A DNA stretch of 64,000 bases from WHSV01 sp050693895 (GTDB lineage Bacteria; Actinomycetota; CADDZG01; WHSQ01). A program made the translations under genes and the position numbers. Where the stretch lies: assembly GCA_050693895.1 (NCBI GenBank), contig JBOGWS010000079.1, forward strand, positions 1-64,000, given 5' to 3'. The notes under the pieces were generated by a model that was not told the origin of the DNA, searched no databases, and saw nothing but the letters and a program-made list of their open reading frames with translations. Shown in pieces: positions 1 through 9,111 of this stretch (position 1 is its first letter; the number at the start of each line of letters is the position of its first letter).

Positions 1-1
1 A

Positions 2-193
2 GCCGAGATAATCAGGGATGCGGTGGGGACCGATGTCGCCATCCACTTCGAGCCGCGCCGGGCCGGAGAGGTCTACAAGAGTCGCGTCGACATCTCCAAG
101 GCGATGCGACTGCTGGATTTCAACCCGGCGATCGACGTCAAGGAAGGTCTGGCCCGTACAGCCGAGTGGTACCGAGGAAGGGGCGCAACCTAG
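2..193 (+). CDS. NAD-dependent epimerase/dehydratase, C-terminal end (partial)
   Basis: The frame is open from base 2 to the TAG at 191-193 and encodes about 63 residues. The segment reads like the end of an extended SDR sugar-nucleotide epimerase: a basic PRRAGEVYKSRVDISKA stretch, then LLDFNP, then a helix ending in TAEWYRGRG. This matches the usual tail of UDP-glucose 4-epimerase-like proteins, where PxRxGD(V)xxxxxDxSKA precedes LGWxPxxxLxEGL. The N-terminal Rossmann half lies outside the window, so the substrate cannot be assigned. The stop codon overlaps that of the convergent membrane-protein gene through a shared CTAG. Neighbouring sqdB suggests a surface-glycan or glycolipid locus. 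Confidence 0.75.
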   Translation, partial: AEIIRDAVGTDVAIHFEPRRAGEVYKSRVDISKAMRLLDFNPAIDVKEGLARTAEWYRGRGAT

Positions 194-2154
194 GTTCCGC
201 AATCGGTAATGCGGAACACGGCGAGTGGGACGTCGACTGGGTAGTCTGGCTGCAGACCGCTGAAACCGGGTGAGTCAAGGGCGGTGTAGCGCGCGACCAC
301 GACGTCGACTCCGTACTCGTCAACCACAGCGCGCCACGCTTGGGAGTCGACCCGGCCCCCGGTCAAGATCGCATTGTCCCTCCTGCGCTTCTTGATTCGA
401 GTGGTGGCTTTGTACATTTGGTCCCACCGGAGGCGCGCAGGGTTCCCCGGATGACGATTCGAGGTCGTGAAAAACACATTGCGATAGCCGGAGTAGGACC
501 ACGTCAGGCTGTCAATGCGGGAGTTCACCGGAACGGCGACTACGCACCGGCCTTGCGGCCGAGGCGCGACGAGATTCAAATAGCTGTCCTTGCCTTGAAG
601 CGCGAGGCTCAGAGGTCCTTGTCCGGGGCGAGCATCCGACAGAGCCAAGCTGGCCACAATCGGAGAGGGGAGAGCAAGGGCCACGGTGGCCGCGGACGTG
701 GCGAGCGCGACCCCTCGACGATTCGACAAGAGGGCGAGCAGCTCCGTAGCCCCGAGGGATGCCAGTAGCGCAAGTCCAAGGCTCACCAAAGGCCAGTAAC
801 GATGCGATCTGCCGATGGATTCAAAGGCATCGCCCAATACGGTGGGTAAAACCGATGAGGCGAGGACGGCCAGGCACGAGACCACGGTCCACGCCAGTAC
901 GACCATAGGTCCTGGATCCGAGAAAAAGCGGGACCTCCAGCGAACCGCACCCCAGAGCGCGAATGGGGTCGTCACGCCCAGCGACATCACTATGGCGGTT
1001 GGCGGATAATTCACTGGCGACACCACGGTGATGTTCTGATAGCTGAGGCGGAGCATCGTCACGATCTGGGGGCCGAACCACAAGGCAGCTACCGCGAGTG
1101 CCGGAACCACGACGGTGGTTGCTCGTTTCCAGCGGGCCATCTCGTTCGGAGCTAGGCAAACAATGGCCGCAACTCCAAGGCCAACGTAGAAGCTCTCGGC
1201 CCCCGTTAGTCCGGCCATCCCCAGCGTCACCCCCGACGCGACGAGTAGCAGTTTGCTTCTCTTTCGTAGACCCACCATCAGGAGCAGTAGGAACGCAACG
1301 GCAAGTGTGAGAGCGATGTCGCGGGGGAAAGCGGGTACCATCTGACCGAATGCGGCGTTGTAGCTGCGGTGGTGAAAGAGATCTCCGAAATATTTGAAGG
1401 CATCTTCAGCACGCGGGTTGAGTACGACGTCGATCTCCCGGAGAGCGATGAAACCAAGGCCACCCGTCAACGCACCGAACAGCGAGGCCGCGATCCCGGT
1501 AGTGAGCCTTCGAGTCAGAGCTCGGCCGAAGGCAAACAATGCCAGAACGATTCCAGCCACCTGCAGGAATTGCAGCGGCGCCATTGCATGGTACGAGCGA
1601 CCTTCCGGCAGGACACGAGCCAGCATGGCCATGACCGAGTGGCTCAGCCACGGGTAGAAGTTAGGGATCTCCCCGGTGACCGAGGCAGATGGCGTCGTTT
1701 CGCCGTTGAGCAACTGGCTCGACCAACCCGCGTGTAAAGGTACGTCGCCGGTTATATCAATGGGCATCGCGCGCAGGACCGGGCTGCACCATACGAACCA
1801 CGCGACTATTACCAGGACGAGGGCTACCCAACCGTCAGTGCCCGGCCTCCACCTCCATCCCCCCGACCGCAGGGACAACAGTTTGCGAGTGCCCAAGGCC
1901 AAGAAGAGTGCGCTCGTCGCAACTCGCGTGGGCCAGACCTGCCCGAACACGTAGCCATTGGTGGCGATGTGCACCAGCATCAGAACGAGTGCGAACAGGC
2001 AGATCCCTGCAAAGGCAAGACCCCAGCAGGTGATGCCTTCGACGCGCCGGCCCATCAAGGCATCCGCGATCAGATAGCCGAGGGCCAGGAATAGGGCGGC
2101 GACGACCACCGCTTGGAGGCCCGCTATCGCTGCGGATGCAGGGGCCTCGAACAT
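190..2154 (-). CDS. Polytopic membrane protein, GT-C glycosyltransferase-like
   Basis: This 654-residue protein is dominated by hydrophobic helices over residues 1-500, followed by a soluble C-terminal domain of about 130 residues. The first large non-membrane loop carries an acidic PIDITGDVPLHAGW segment and an aromatic FYPWLSH segment. That arrangement resembles the acidic first loop of GT-C glycosyltransferases that use lipid-phosphate sugars, but I see no diagnostic family signature. The gene sits between an epimerase and sqdB, so a role in building a surface glycan or glycolipid is an inference from context. The ATG at 2154 is the first in-frame start. Confidence 0.6.
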   Translation of the reverse strand: MFEAPASAAIAGLQAVVVAALFLALGYLIADALMGRRVEGITCWGLAFAGICLFALVLMLVHIATNGYVFGQVWPTRVATSALFLALGTRKLLSLRSGGWRWRPGTDGWVALVLVIVAWFVWCSPVLRAMPIDITGDVPLHAGWSSQLLNGETTPSASVTGEIPNFYPWLSHSVMAMLARVLPEGRSYHAMAPLQFLQVAGIVLALFAFGRALTRRLTTGIAASLFGALTGGLGFIALREIDVVLNPRAEDAFKYFGDLFHHRSYNAAFGQMVPAFPRDIALTLAVAFLLLLMVGLRKRSKLLLVASGVTLGMAGLTGAESFYVGLGVAAIVCLAPNEMARWKRATTVVVPALAVAALWFGPQIVTMLRLSYQNITVVSPVNYPPTAIVMSLGVTTPFALWGAVRWRSRFFSDPGPMVVLAWTVVSCLAVLASSVLPTVLGDAFESIGRSHRYWPLVSLGLALLASLGATELLALLSNRRGVALATSAATVALALPSPIVASLALSDARPGQGPLSLALQGKDSYLNLVAPRPQGRCVVAVPVNSRIDSLTWSYSGYRNVFFTTSNRHPGNPARLRWDQMYKATTRIKKRRRDNAILTGGRVDSQAWRAVVDEYGVDVVVARYTALDSPGFSGLQPDYPVDVPLAVFRITDCGT

Positions 2155-2186
2155 GCCGGAGTTCTAGAGGTCGGGGCCGAGAAGCG

Positions 2187-3362
2187 CTAGCTCCTCGGCT
2201 TCTCTATTTGACCTTCGCTCCAGGTGTGGCTGGGGTATAGGAGGTCGGTGTCCACCCGCTCGGCGTTGCTGCGGACCGTGTCCAAGAGCCCATCGATCAG
2301 TGTTTCGGACAGCAGGTGCGGCTCCAACCCAAGATCCAGCAGCTTCGTGTGCTTCGCGTTGTAGTAGTGCTCCTCGAGCTCGATGCGAGGGTTGGAAACG
2401 TTCTCGATCATCGGCTCCCAGCCCATCTTGCGGGCTCCGTCGGCAACCATCTCCGCCAATTCGAGCACGGTGAACTGTTCGGTGAACTGGTTGAAGACGC
2501 GGAACTCTCCCGTGTCGGCCGGGTTCTCGATGGCGAGCTCGACACATGCGAGCGTGTCGCGGATGTCGAGGAAGCCGCGTGTCTGACCACCCTTGCCGTA
2601 CACGGTCAGCGGATGGTCGATGGCGGCCTGAACGCAATAGCGGTTGAGCACTGTGCCCCACACATCGTCGTAATCCAGACGAGTGGCGAGATCGGGGTGA
2701 AGTTCGGTCTCTTCTGTATGGACCCCATAAACGACGCCCTGGTTCAGGTCGGTCGCTCGAAGTCCCCAGATACGACACACGAACTCGATGTTGTGACTGT
2801 CGTGCACCTTGGACAGGTGATAGAAGGACCCGGGCTTCTTGGGGAACTGCATGACGTCCTTGCGCCCGTTGTGATTGATCTCGATGAAGCCTTCTTCGAT
2901 GTCGATGTTGGGAGTTCCGTACTCGCCCATCGTTCCAAGCTTCACCAGGTGAGAGTCCGGAGCAAGGTCCCTCATTGCATAGATCACGTTCAGCGTTCCG
3001 ACCACGTTGTTGACCTGAGTCATAACCGCGTGGCGTCGAGACAACATCGAGAAGGGCGCGGCGCGGTGCTCGCCGTAGTGAACGATCGCCTCGGGGTCGG
3101 TCTTCTTGAACACGGACTCGAGGAACTCCCAATCGCAGATGTCTCCGACCATCATCTCGATTGGCTTCTTGCCGACCTCGTCCCATCTTCGAACGCGCTC
3201 GCGCAGTGATTTGATCGGGGTCAGGGATTGGGAGCCGATCTCGTCGTCCCACAGTCGGCGGTGAAAGCTGTCGACGACCGAGACGTCGTGACCCTTATTG
3301 GCGAGGTACATCGCCGTGGGCCAACCAAGGTATCCGTCGCCACCCAGAATGAGAATTCTCAT
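2187..3362 (-). CDS. sqdB: UDP-sulfoquinovose synthase
   Basis: SqdB/SQD1 makes UDP-sulfoquinovose from UDP-glucose and sulfite, the head-group donor for sulfolipid. The 391-residue protein has the NAD-binding GGDGYLGW motif at residues 7-14, the family's VVDSFHRR segment after beta-2, TMGEYGTPNIDIEEG around 144-158 and YHLSKVHDSHN from 181. T144, Y181 and K185 align with the catalytic Thr, Tyr and Lys known in plant SQD1. Length is typical. A GGAG about 8 nt upstream supports the ATG at 3362. No sulfolipid synthase (SqdX/SQD2) is visible; the upstream part of this locus lies outside the window. The product could instead feed a sulfoquinovose-containing glycan. Confidence 0.93.
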   Translation of the reverse strand: MRILILGGDGYLGWPTAMYLANKGHDVSVVDSFHRRLWDDEIGSQSLTPIKSLRERVRRWDEVGKKPIEMMVGDICDWEFLESVFKKTDPEAIVHYGEHRAAPFSMLSRRHAVMTQVNNVVGTLNVIYAMRDLAPDSHLVKLGTMGEYGTPNIDIEEGFIEINHNGRKDVMQFPKKPGSFYHLSKVHDSHNIEFVCRIWGLRATDLNQGVVYGVHTEETELHPDLATRLDYDDVWGTVLNRYCVQAAIDHPLTVYGKGGQTRGFLDIRDTLACVELAIENPADTGEFRVFNQFTEQFTVLELAEMVADGARKMGWEPMIENVSNPRIELEEHYYNAKHTKLLDLGLEPHLLSETLIDGLLDTVRSNAERVDTDLLYPSHTWSEGQIEKPRS

Positions 3363-3468
3363 GCAACTATCTCCAATAAACTAGGGGGTGTCGGGGCGGG
3401 AGCATACTGCGAATTTGCCCTCCTGCGGCGCATTTACACCCGTCCCAGGCGGCGCGAGGGGCAAAGCC

Positions 3469-4545
3469 CTAGATTTCTTGGAGCCCCTCCGCCCGGAGGG
3501 CGATCTGAAAGTCGTGGGCGCTGGTGGCCGCGTTCTTGGCGTCGTCAAGCGTGACGAGACCGTCGCGATAGAGGCCGAGGAGGGCCTGGTCGAAGGTCTG
3601 CATTCCGTAGAACCCGGACTCCGCAACGATCTCGTGCATCATGTGCGTCTTGTCGGAGTTAAGGATCAGATCCCGGATACGGCCGTTCATCACCATGATC
3701 TCGATGGCGGCGACCCGGCCCCCGCCCTTGCGCGGCAACAACCGCTGCGAGATCACTCCGCAGATGGTGCTCGCGAGCGCAACGCGAGCCTGGTTTTGCT
3801 GATGAGGAGGAAAGAAGTCGATGACGCGGTTGACCGTTTCCGAGACGTCCGTGGTGTGCATCGTGGCCACGACGAAGTGACCCGTCTCGGCGGCCTGGAG
3901 AGCGGCTCGAACGGTTTCCGTGTCGCGGATCTCGCCGACGAAGATGACGTCGGGGTCCTGTCGCATGGCCGCGCGCAGAGCGGTTGCGAAGTCTCCGGTG
4001 TCCATTCCGATCTCTCTCTGCGTCACGACGGACATCTGGTCGTTGTGCAGGATCTCGATCGGGTCCTCGATCGTGAGGATGTGCGCCGGACGAGTGGCAT
4101 TGATGTGGCTGATGATTGCGCCCGTCGTGGTCGTCTTCCCCGAGGAGGTGGGCCCGGTGACGAGCAGAAGACCTCGGTGCTCTCCGGCGAGTTGCTCGAC
4201 CGCAGGCGGGAGTCCGAGCGAGTGGAACGAGGGAACCGATGCGAGGACCAGCCGAGCGGCGATGGCAATGCTGCCTCGTTGCTTGTGGACGTTCACGCGG
4301 AAGCGTCCGACGCCCGGCTCGGAGTACGCGAAGTCGACCTCGCCCTTGACCTTCAGCTCGGCGATGTGGTCCTCGTTCATCATGGCCATGGCGGCCTGCT
4401 CGGAGTCTGCGCCACTCATCCGCGGAAACTCGGTGCGACCAAGCTTGCCCGAGGCGCGCACGCTAGGCGGTGATCCTGCCTTGATGTGTAGGTCGGAAGC
4501 GTTGTTCTCGACGACGAATCTCAAGAAATCATGGATGTCTGGCAC
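3469..4545 (-). CDS. pilT: Twitching-motility retraction ATPase PilT
   Basis: PilT is the hexameric ATPase that retracts type IV pili at the inner membrane face. The sequence has Walker A GPTSSGKTTTT, the Asp box LTIEDPIE, Walker B GEIRDTETVRAAL, the His box TGHFVVATMHT and a C-terminal NGRIRDLIL region corresponding to the AIRNLIRE motif. I start at the GTG at 4545, giving 358 residues and the family's usual opening (DIHDFLRFVVENNASDLHIKAG); the frame stays open to 4629. No other pilus gene is adjacent, but a prepilin peptidase lies at 39.9 kb. Confidence 0.9.
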   Translation of the reverse strand: MPDIHDFLRFVVENNASDLHIKAGSPPSVRASGKLGRTEFPRMSGADSEQAAMAMMNEDHIAELKVKGEVDFAYSEPGVGRFRVNVHKQRGSIAIAARLVLASVPSFHSLGLPPAVEQLAGEHRGLLLVTGPTSSGKTTTTGAIISHINATRPAHILTIEDPIEILHNDQMSVVTQREIGMDTGDFATALRAAMRQDPDVIFVGEIRDTETVRAALQAAETGHFVVATMHTTDVSETVNRVIDFFPPHQQNQARVALASTICGVISQRLLPRKGGGRVAAIEIMVMNGRIRDLILNSDKTHMMHEIVAESGFYGMQTFDQALLGLYRDGLVTLDDAKNAATSAHDFQIALRAEGLQEI

Positions 4546-4637
4546 AAGGTGACCATCGGCACCCCCCACGGGGTGATTGAGGCGGATTCCCTCGGTAATC
4601 CAAGCAGCTTTGCCGGGGTGGTGCGACATTGTGCTCG

Positions 4638-5117
4638 GTGAACAAAGAAGCGGATCAACAATTCATGGCGCTCGCGATAGGTCTCTCGGCGAAGGCCCTT
4701 GACGACGACGTCGGAGGGCCTTTCGGCGCGGTCGTCGTGCGAGACGGGCAGGTCATAGGAAGGGGTCGGAACAGGGTTCTGGCGGACGGGGACCCGACGG
4801 CTCATGCGGAAGTGCTGGCAATCAGGGATGCCTGTCGCTCGGTGGGAGATCACCGGCTACCGGGATGCGTGGTTTACACCAGCAGCGAGCCCTGTCCGAT
4901 GTGCATGGCCGCGCTGTACTGGGCGCGCGTCGACAGCGTGGTCTACGCAAATGTACGTAGTGAAGCGGCCGCGATCGGCTTCGACGACGAATGGCTCTAC
5001 CTGGAACTCGCGGCCGAGGTGAGCGATCGCAAGTTGGCCATGTCCCGGCTGTCCAGTGCCGAGGCGCGGTCGGTTCTCGATCAATGGTTCGCACGGGACG
5101 ACCGCATCCCATACTGA
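4638..5117 (+). CDS. guaD: Guanine deaminase-type cytidine deaminase-fold enzyme
   Basis: The enzyme is expected to hydrolyse guanine to xanthine in purine salvage. It has the zinc-site HAE motif in DPTAHAEV and the PCPMC motif in SSEPCPMCMAALYWAR, together with GGPFGAVVV near the N-terminus. The later AAIGFDDEWLYLEL and the C-terminal aromatic residue (IPY) resemble Bacillus GuaD more than the tRNA adenosine deaminase TadA. Several starts are possible: TTG 4629, GTG 4638 or ATG 4665. I use GTG 4638, which has a CATTGT box 5 nt upstream. The gene is divergent from pilT. A TadA-like specificity cannot be fully excluded. Confidence 0.8.
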   Translation: MNKEADQQFMALAIGLSAKALDDDVGGPFGAVVVRDGQVIGRGRNRVLADGDPTAHAEVLAIRDACRSVGDHRLPGCVVYTSSEPCPMCMAALYWARVDSVVYANVRSEAAAIGFDDEWLYLELAAEVSDRKLAMSRLSSAEARSVLDQWFARDDRIPY

Positions 5118-5122
5118 CTCGC

Positions 5123-6028
5123 TCAGAGCCTTAGGTAGGTCTCCATTAGAGGCGAGGGCTGATCAGGGTTGTCGGCGTCGCTCACCATGAGGAGGTGAAC
5201 CCGACCGTCCTCGCCGACGTCGGCCGCCAGGCCCTCGAGCTTCAGATCGTGATCGACGGGCTCGTTGAACTCCAGGCTTCCGTCCGGCTCCATGAGGCCG
5301 ATCGAGGATCCGACGTTGCCGTCTTCGACCTCGGCGGAAGCGATGAAGAACATGCGCCCATCGGGTAGCGGGGAGGCGTCAGAGAAACAGAGTGGGACAC
5401 CCTTCAGCTGCCCGAGGTCGTAGAACTCTATCGAGAGCACGGCATCGGGATGCACCGGATCGCCCTCGTCAAGCGCCGAGCGCACGGCGACGGCATCCAG
5501 GTCCACGCGCGCGTTGCGTCCATCTGGTCCGTTGCCGCGCTGCATGAGGCGAAGGACATCGCCCACGACCGCGCCGCCCTCGATGTTGAGGTCGTCGATG
5601 TCCGCGCGCAGGCGGTCGTAAAGGGAACCGAGATCGACGATCTCGAAATTGGAGTCGGGGAGGCCGTCCGAGGTGAGCTTCAGGAGAGTGGCACGGTCCC
5701 TGTCGGGGGCGGAGCCCGATCCCAGCGCCAGGATCGCGCCGTGCTCGAAGCGGCCGAAGGCCTCGAGGTGTGCCATGCACTCGAAGTCGGGCTTGTGGTC
5801 GGCGCGCTGGTCGGGGCTGCTCGGCGTGGCCCCCTCCATCACCTTGATGAGCTTGCCGGGCTCATCTACCCCATCCTCGAAGATTGCCATCTGGCGCTCG
5901 TCGTCGGACAGAACGAGCAGATGGTCGCCCACCCTGAGCAGAGCGCTGGCGGACGCAATCGGCAGGTTGCGCTCGTTGCCGTCCTGGTCGACCACCGACA
6001 GGTCCCTGACCTTCTTCAAACCGATCAT
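5123..6028 (-). CDS. Conserved soluble protein, probably beta-propeller-like, function unknown
   Basis: The 301-residue protein has no signal peptide or membrane segment. It is rich in short beta-strand units with repeated D-G turns (for example ASALLRVGDHLLVLSDDE near the N-terminus and LEGLAADVGEDGRVHLLMVSD near the C-terminus), as expected for a propeller-type fold. It recalls the DUF6929-type family, but I cannot confirm that from sequence alone. GGGAGAGAG lies just upstream of the ATG at 6028. The stop lies five bases beyond the end of the convergent guanine deaminase gene. Confidence 0.6.
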   Translation of the reverse strand: MIGLKKVRDLSVVDQDGNERNLPIASASALLRVGDHLLVLSDDERQMAIFEDGVDEPGKLIKVMEGATPSSPDQRADHKPDFECMAHLEAFGRFEHGAILALGSGSAPDRDRATLLKLTSDGLPDSNFEIVDLGSLYDRLRADIDDLNIEGGAVVGDVLRLMQRGNGPDGRNARVDLDAVAVRSALDEGDPVHPDAVLSIEFYDLGQLKGVPLCFSDASPLPDGRMFFIASAEVEDGNVGSSIGLMEPDGSLEFNEPVDHDLKLEGLAADVGEDGRVHLLMVSDADNPDQPSPLMETYLRL

Positions 6029-6082
6029 TCACTCTCTCCCGGCGTTTATTGCGCCTGCGTCCCTAGGGAAAGCTTTGCCCTT

Positions 6083-6088
6083 TATCCT
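6083..6088 (+). promoter_or_regulatory. Putative -10 box for leaderless iscS/mnmA transcript
   Basis: TATCCT ends 7 nt before the ATG at 6096 and there is no Shine-Dalgarno sequence between them. This fits a TANNNT -10 element that would start transcription at or beside the start codon. No convincing -35 is visible. Confidence 0.5.
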
Positions 6089-6095
6089 GAGAGCC

Positions 6096-7241
6096 ATGCG
6101 TTACCTCGACTACGCGGCAACGACGCCGGTCCTCCCCGAGGTGACGGACGCCATGGTGGCCGTTCTCAGGGGAGAATTCGGCAATCCCTCATCCGTGCAC
6201 GCTTACGGGCGGGCCGCGCGCGAGATCGTTGAAGACGCACGGGATCGAGTGGCCTCGGCAGTCGGCGCGAGTCCCGCCGAGATCGTGTTCACGGGCGGGG
6301 GCACCGAGGCCGACAACCTCGCCATCAAGGGAGCCGCCCGCAAGCTGCGGGGCAACGGCAATCACGTCGTCACCACGGATTTCGAGCACCACGCGGTCCT
6401 CGATACGGTCGAGTGGCTGGGGCACAACGAGTTCGAGACGACCGTCCTGCCGGTGGGGCCCGACGGGCTCGTCGATCCGGCCGTCGTGGCTGCTGCCGTC
6501 CGGCCCTCGACCATCCTGGTGTCGATCATGGCGGTCAACAACGAGATCGGAACGGCGCAGCCCCTCGCCGAGATCGTACGCGCGGTCAAAGAGGCGAACC
6601 CCTCGACTCTCGTTCACACCGACGCGGTGCAGATGCTCGGGAACCTTCCGGTCAACGTGCACGAGTTGGGACTCGACTTCGCCGCGTTCTCGGCGCACAA
6701 GTTCGGTGGTCCCAAGGGAGTTGGCTTCCTCTTCGCCCGCAGTCACACGCCGATCGAGGCGTTGCTGCATGGAGGCGGGCACGAGGGTGGTCTGCGATCC
6801 GGCACCCTGAACGTTCCCGGCCTCGCGGGTCTGGGCGTGGCGGCCGAAATCGCCGCCAAGGAGGTCGACCACAAAATAGAGCGCGTGGGGGGCCTGAGAA
6901 CGAGGTTGTGGCAGGGGATCGAGGACTCGATCGAGCGAGTGCGGCTCAACGGGCATCCCACCGAGCGTGTTCCCGGAACGCTCAACGTGAGCTTCGAGGG
7001 CGCCGACGGAGAGACTCTCCTGCTTCTGTTCGATGCCGCCGGTATCGCTTGCTCGGCGGGTTCCGCCTGTCAGTCCGGAGCGATCGATCCCTCCCATGTT
7101 CTGCTCGCCATCGGAGTTCCGCGCGAGATCGCGAAAGGGAGCGTGCGATTTTCCCTGGGGCGCGAATCGACGGACGCGGATGTCGACGCGGTTCTCGAGG
7201 TCCTGCCCGGCATCGTGGAGCGCGCACGGCACGTCGGCTAA
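6096..7241 (+). CDS. iscS: Cysteine desulfurase (NifS/IscS family)
   Basis: This PLP enzyme removes sulfur from cysteine as a persulfide. The 381-residue protein begins MRYLDYAATTP, has GGTEADNLAIKG, the EHHAVL His motif, the PLP lysine in SAHKFGGPKG and the persulfide cysteine in GIACSAGSACQSG. The frame is open further upstream, but the ATG at 6096 gives the canonical N-terminus. The stop overlaps the start of mnmA (TAATG). That pairing points to sulfur supply for tRNA 2-thiouridine, although one desulfurase may also serve Fe-S cluster assembly. Confidence 0.92.
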   Translation: MRYLDYAATTPVLPEVTDAMVAVLRGEFGNPSSVHAYGRAAREIVEDARDRVASAVGASPAEIVFTGGGTEADNLAIKGAARKLRGNGNHVVTTDFEHHAVLDTVEWLGHNEFETTVLPVGPDGLVDPAVVAAAVRPSTILVSIMAVNNEIGTAQPLAEIVRAVKEANPSTLVHTDAVQMLGNLPVNVHELGLDFAAFSAHKFGGPKGVGFLFARSHTPIEALLHGGGHEGGLRSGTLNVPGLAGLGVAAEIAAKEVDHKIERVGGLRTRLWQGIEDSIERVRLNGHPTERVPGTLNVSFEGADGETLLLLFDAAGIACSAGSACQSGAIDPSHVLLAIGVPREIAKGSVRFSLGRESTDADVDAVLEVLPGIVERARHVG

Positions 7242-8338
7242 TGACTGACCGCAAAGCTGTTGTTGCCATGTCCGGCGGAGTGGACTCGTCGGTTGCCGCC
7301 GCCCTGCTCGTCGAGCAGGGCTACGACGTGACCGGCATCATGTTGAAGCTATGGCGGGGCGAGGCGGCCAACCTGGACTCCGGCTGTTGCAATGTCGGCG
7401 CCGCCTCGGACGCGCGCCGGGTTGCCGACACGCTCGGCATCCCGTTCTACGTGCTGAACTTCGCCGAGCGTTTCGAGCAGACCGTTATCCAGAACTTCCA
7501 TGCGGACTACGCAAGCGGACGTACCCCGAATCCGTGCGTGCGATGCAACCAGTGGATCAAGTTCGACGCTCTGCTCGAACGAGCGCTGGCGCTGGGGGCC
7601 GACGTACTCGCGACGGGACACTACGCGCGCGTTCGTTCGGACGGCGGCGGTTATCGCCTGCTGCGTGGCGTCGACCACAACAAGGACCAGAGCTACGTGC
7701 TCTGGATGCTGGACCAGGCGAAGCTGGCGCGCACGCTCTTCCCCGTCGGCGACATCGAGAAGTCCGAGACTCGTCGTTTGGCCGCAGAGCTTGGGTTGCG
7801 CACGGCGAACAAACCCGACTCGCAGGAGATCTGCTTCGTCCGTAACGGTGATCTTCCGGCGTACGTCGACGAGCACATCCCGGCGGCCAACCGGCCGGGT
7901 CCCATGGTGTCCACGAAGGGCGTGCAGGTGGGCGAGCACAGAGGCATCGCCCGCTACACCGTCGGTCAACGAAAGGGCCTTGGTATCTCTCTGGGGATGC
8001 CGGTATTCGTTCGCTCGATCGATGCAGAGTCCAACACGATCGTCGTGGGCGAGCGCGACGAACTGGCATGCGGTGGCTTTGCGGCGCGCGAAACCAGTTG
8101 GGTCGATGAACCAGTGCAGGTCGGTCGGGAGGTTCTCGTTCAGTACCGCTCTCACGGCGAGGCCTACGCCGGGCGAATTGAGTCCTCGGTACCCGGCCGT
8201 GTCGAGGTTGGCTTCAGCCGGCCGGTCGAGGCCGTGGCGCGCGGGCAGTCGGCTGCGTTTTACGACGCCGACTATCCCGAGCAACTACTGGGTGGAGGCG
8301 TGATCTCGTCAACGGTGGCAGCGGCGACTCTTGTCTGA
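7241..8338 (+). CDS. mnmA: tRNA-specific 2-thiouridylase MnmA
   Basis: MnmA adenylates U34 of Glu, Gln and Lys tRNAs and inserts sulfur at C2. The 365-residue protein has the PP-loop MSGGVDSSVAA at its N-terminus, the first catalytic cysteine in TPNPCVRCNQWIKF and the second in NKPDSQEICFV. GHYARV, KDQSYVLWML and the C-terminal beta-barrel domain (YTVGQRKGLGI onwards) are also present. It starts inside the iscS stop codon and its end overlaps the next gene by 8 bp, so the three are probably co-translated. Confidence 0.95.
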   Translation: MTDRKAVVAMSGGVDSSVAAALLVEQGYDVTGIMLKLWRGEAANLDSGCCNVGAASDARRVADTLGIPFYVLNFAERFEQTVIQNFHADYASGRTPNPCVRCNQWIKFDALLERALALGADVLATGHYARVRSDGGGYRLLRGVDHNKDQSYVLWMLDQAKLARTLFPVGDIEKSETRRLAAELGLRTANKPDSQEICFVRNGDLPAYVDEHIPAANRPGPMVSTKGVQVGEHRGIARYTVGQRKGLGISLGMPVFVRSIDAESNTIVVGERDELACGGFAARETSWVDEPVQVGREVLVQYRSHGEAYAGRIESSVPGRVEVGFSRPVEAVARGQSAAFYDADYPEQLLGGGVISSTVAAATLV

Positions 8339-9080
8339 CCGGTGGCACAGGGAGGTTCTGAGGTCTGAGTTCGAGCGCGCCTCGGAGAACTTTTCCAAAC
8401 GCACAAAGGGACGTTTCGACAAACTCGGTGTCGTTGATTTCTCGAGAGTTGATCACGGAGCCAGGGTGCTGGAGGTCGGAGCGGGTACCGGCAACTTCCT
8501 GCAGTTGTTCGCAGGGGTGGCCGGCCAACTTCTGGGCGTCGACCTAACACCTGCGATGTTGAACAAGGCCCGTGAGGCGTTCCCGGAGATGGACCTGATG
8601 GTCGGCGACGGAGCGCGCCTTCCGCTCAACTCTCGGTCGATAGACCTCGCGACCGCCGCTCAGACCCTCCATCACATCTGGGAGCCACTCCCGGTCCTTC
8701 AAGAGTTGCGTCGAGTGACGGCGGAGAACGGCAGGGTGCTCATTGTCGACCAGGTCGGAACCGAGCGGTACGAGGAGGTGCTTGCGATGAACGAACTCGA
8801 TGTGATGAGAGATCCGAGTCACGCTTCGTCGCGCCCTCCTAGCGCACTCCGCACTCTGATGCGCGTCGCCGGACTGAGAATCGTGGACGAACGGATTGTC
8901 GACGCAGAGCACAAGTTCTCGGAGTGGATGCCTTCGGTCGAGTTTCCCCAGGATCGCATCGAGAAAGTGAGGAGATTCATCGATGAGTATGGAAGCGCCA
9001 CCGGCATGAATTTCGTGCAAGTCGGGGATGACTACATCTATAACCGGAGACGGATGATGATCCTTGCTGAGCGGGCTTGA
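8331..9080 (+). CDS. Class I SAM-dependent methyltransferase
   Basis: The 249-residue protein has the class I methyltransferase core: motif I VLEVGAGTGNFLQLF, an acidic LGVDLTPAML after beta-2, GDGARLPL at motif II and LVIVDQVGT-type strand 4/5 segments. It belongs to the broad UbiE/Methyltransf_11 group, and the substrate cannot be told from sequence. The likely start is the TTG at 8331, which overlaps the 3' end of mnmA by 8 bp. Operon position suggests co-expression with iscS/mnmA, not necessarily a tRNA role. Confidence 0.75.
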   Translation: MSDRWHREVLRSEFERASENFSKRTKGRFDKLGVVDFSRVDHGARVLEVGAGTGNFLQLFAGVAGQLLGVDLTPAMLNKAREAFPEMDLMVGDGARLPLNSRSIDLATAAQTLHHIWEPLPVLQELRRVTAENGRVLIVDQVGTERYEEVLAMNELDVMRDPSHASSRPPSALRTLMRVAGLRIVDERIVDAEHKFSEWMPSVEFPQDRIEKVRRFIDEYGSATGMNFVQVGDDYIYNRRRMMILAERA

Positions 9081-9111
9081 CGGTGCAGGCCGAAGACTTG
9101 AAAGGCGCCGA

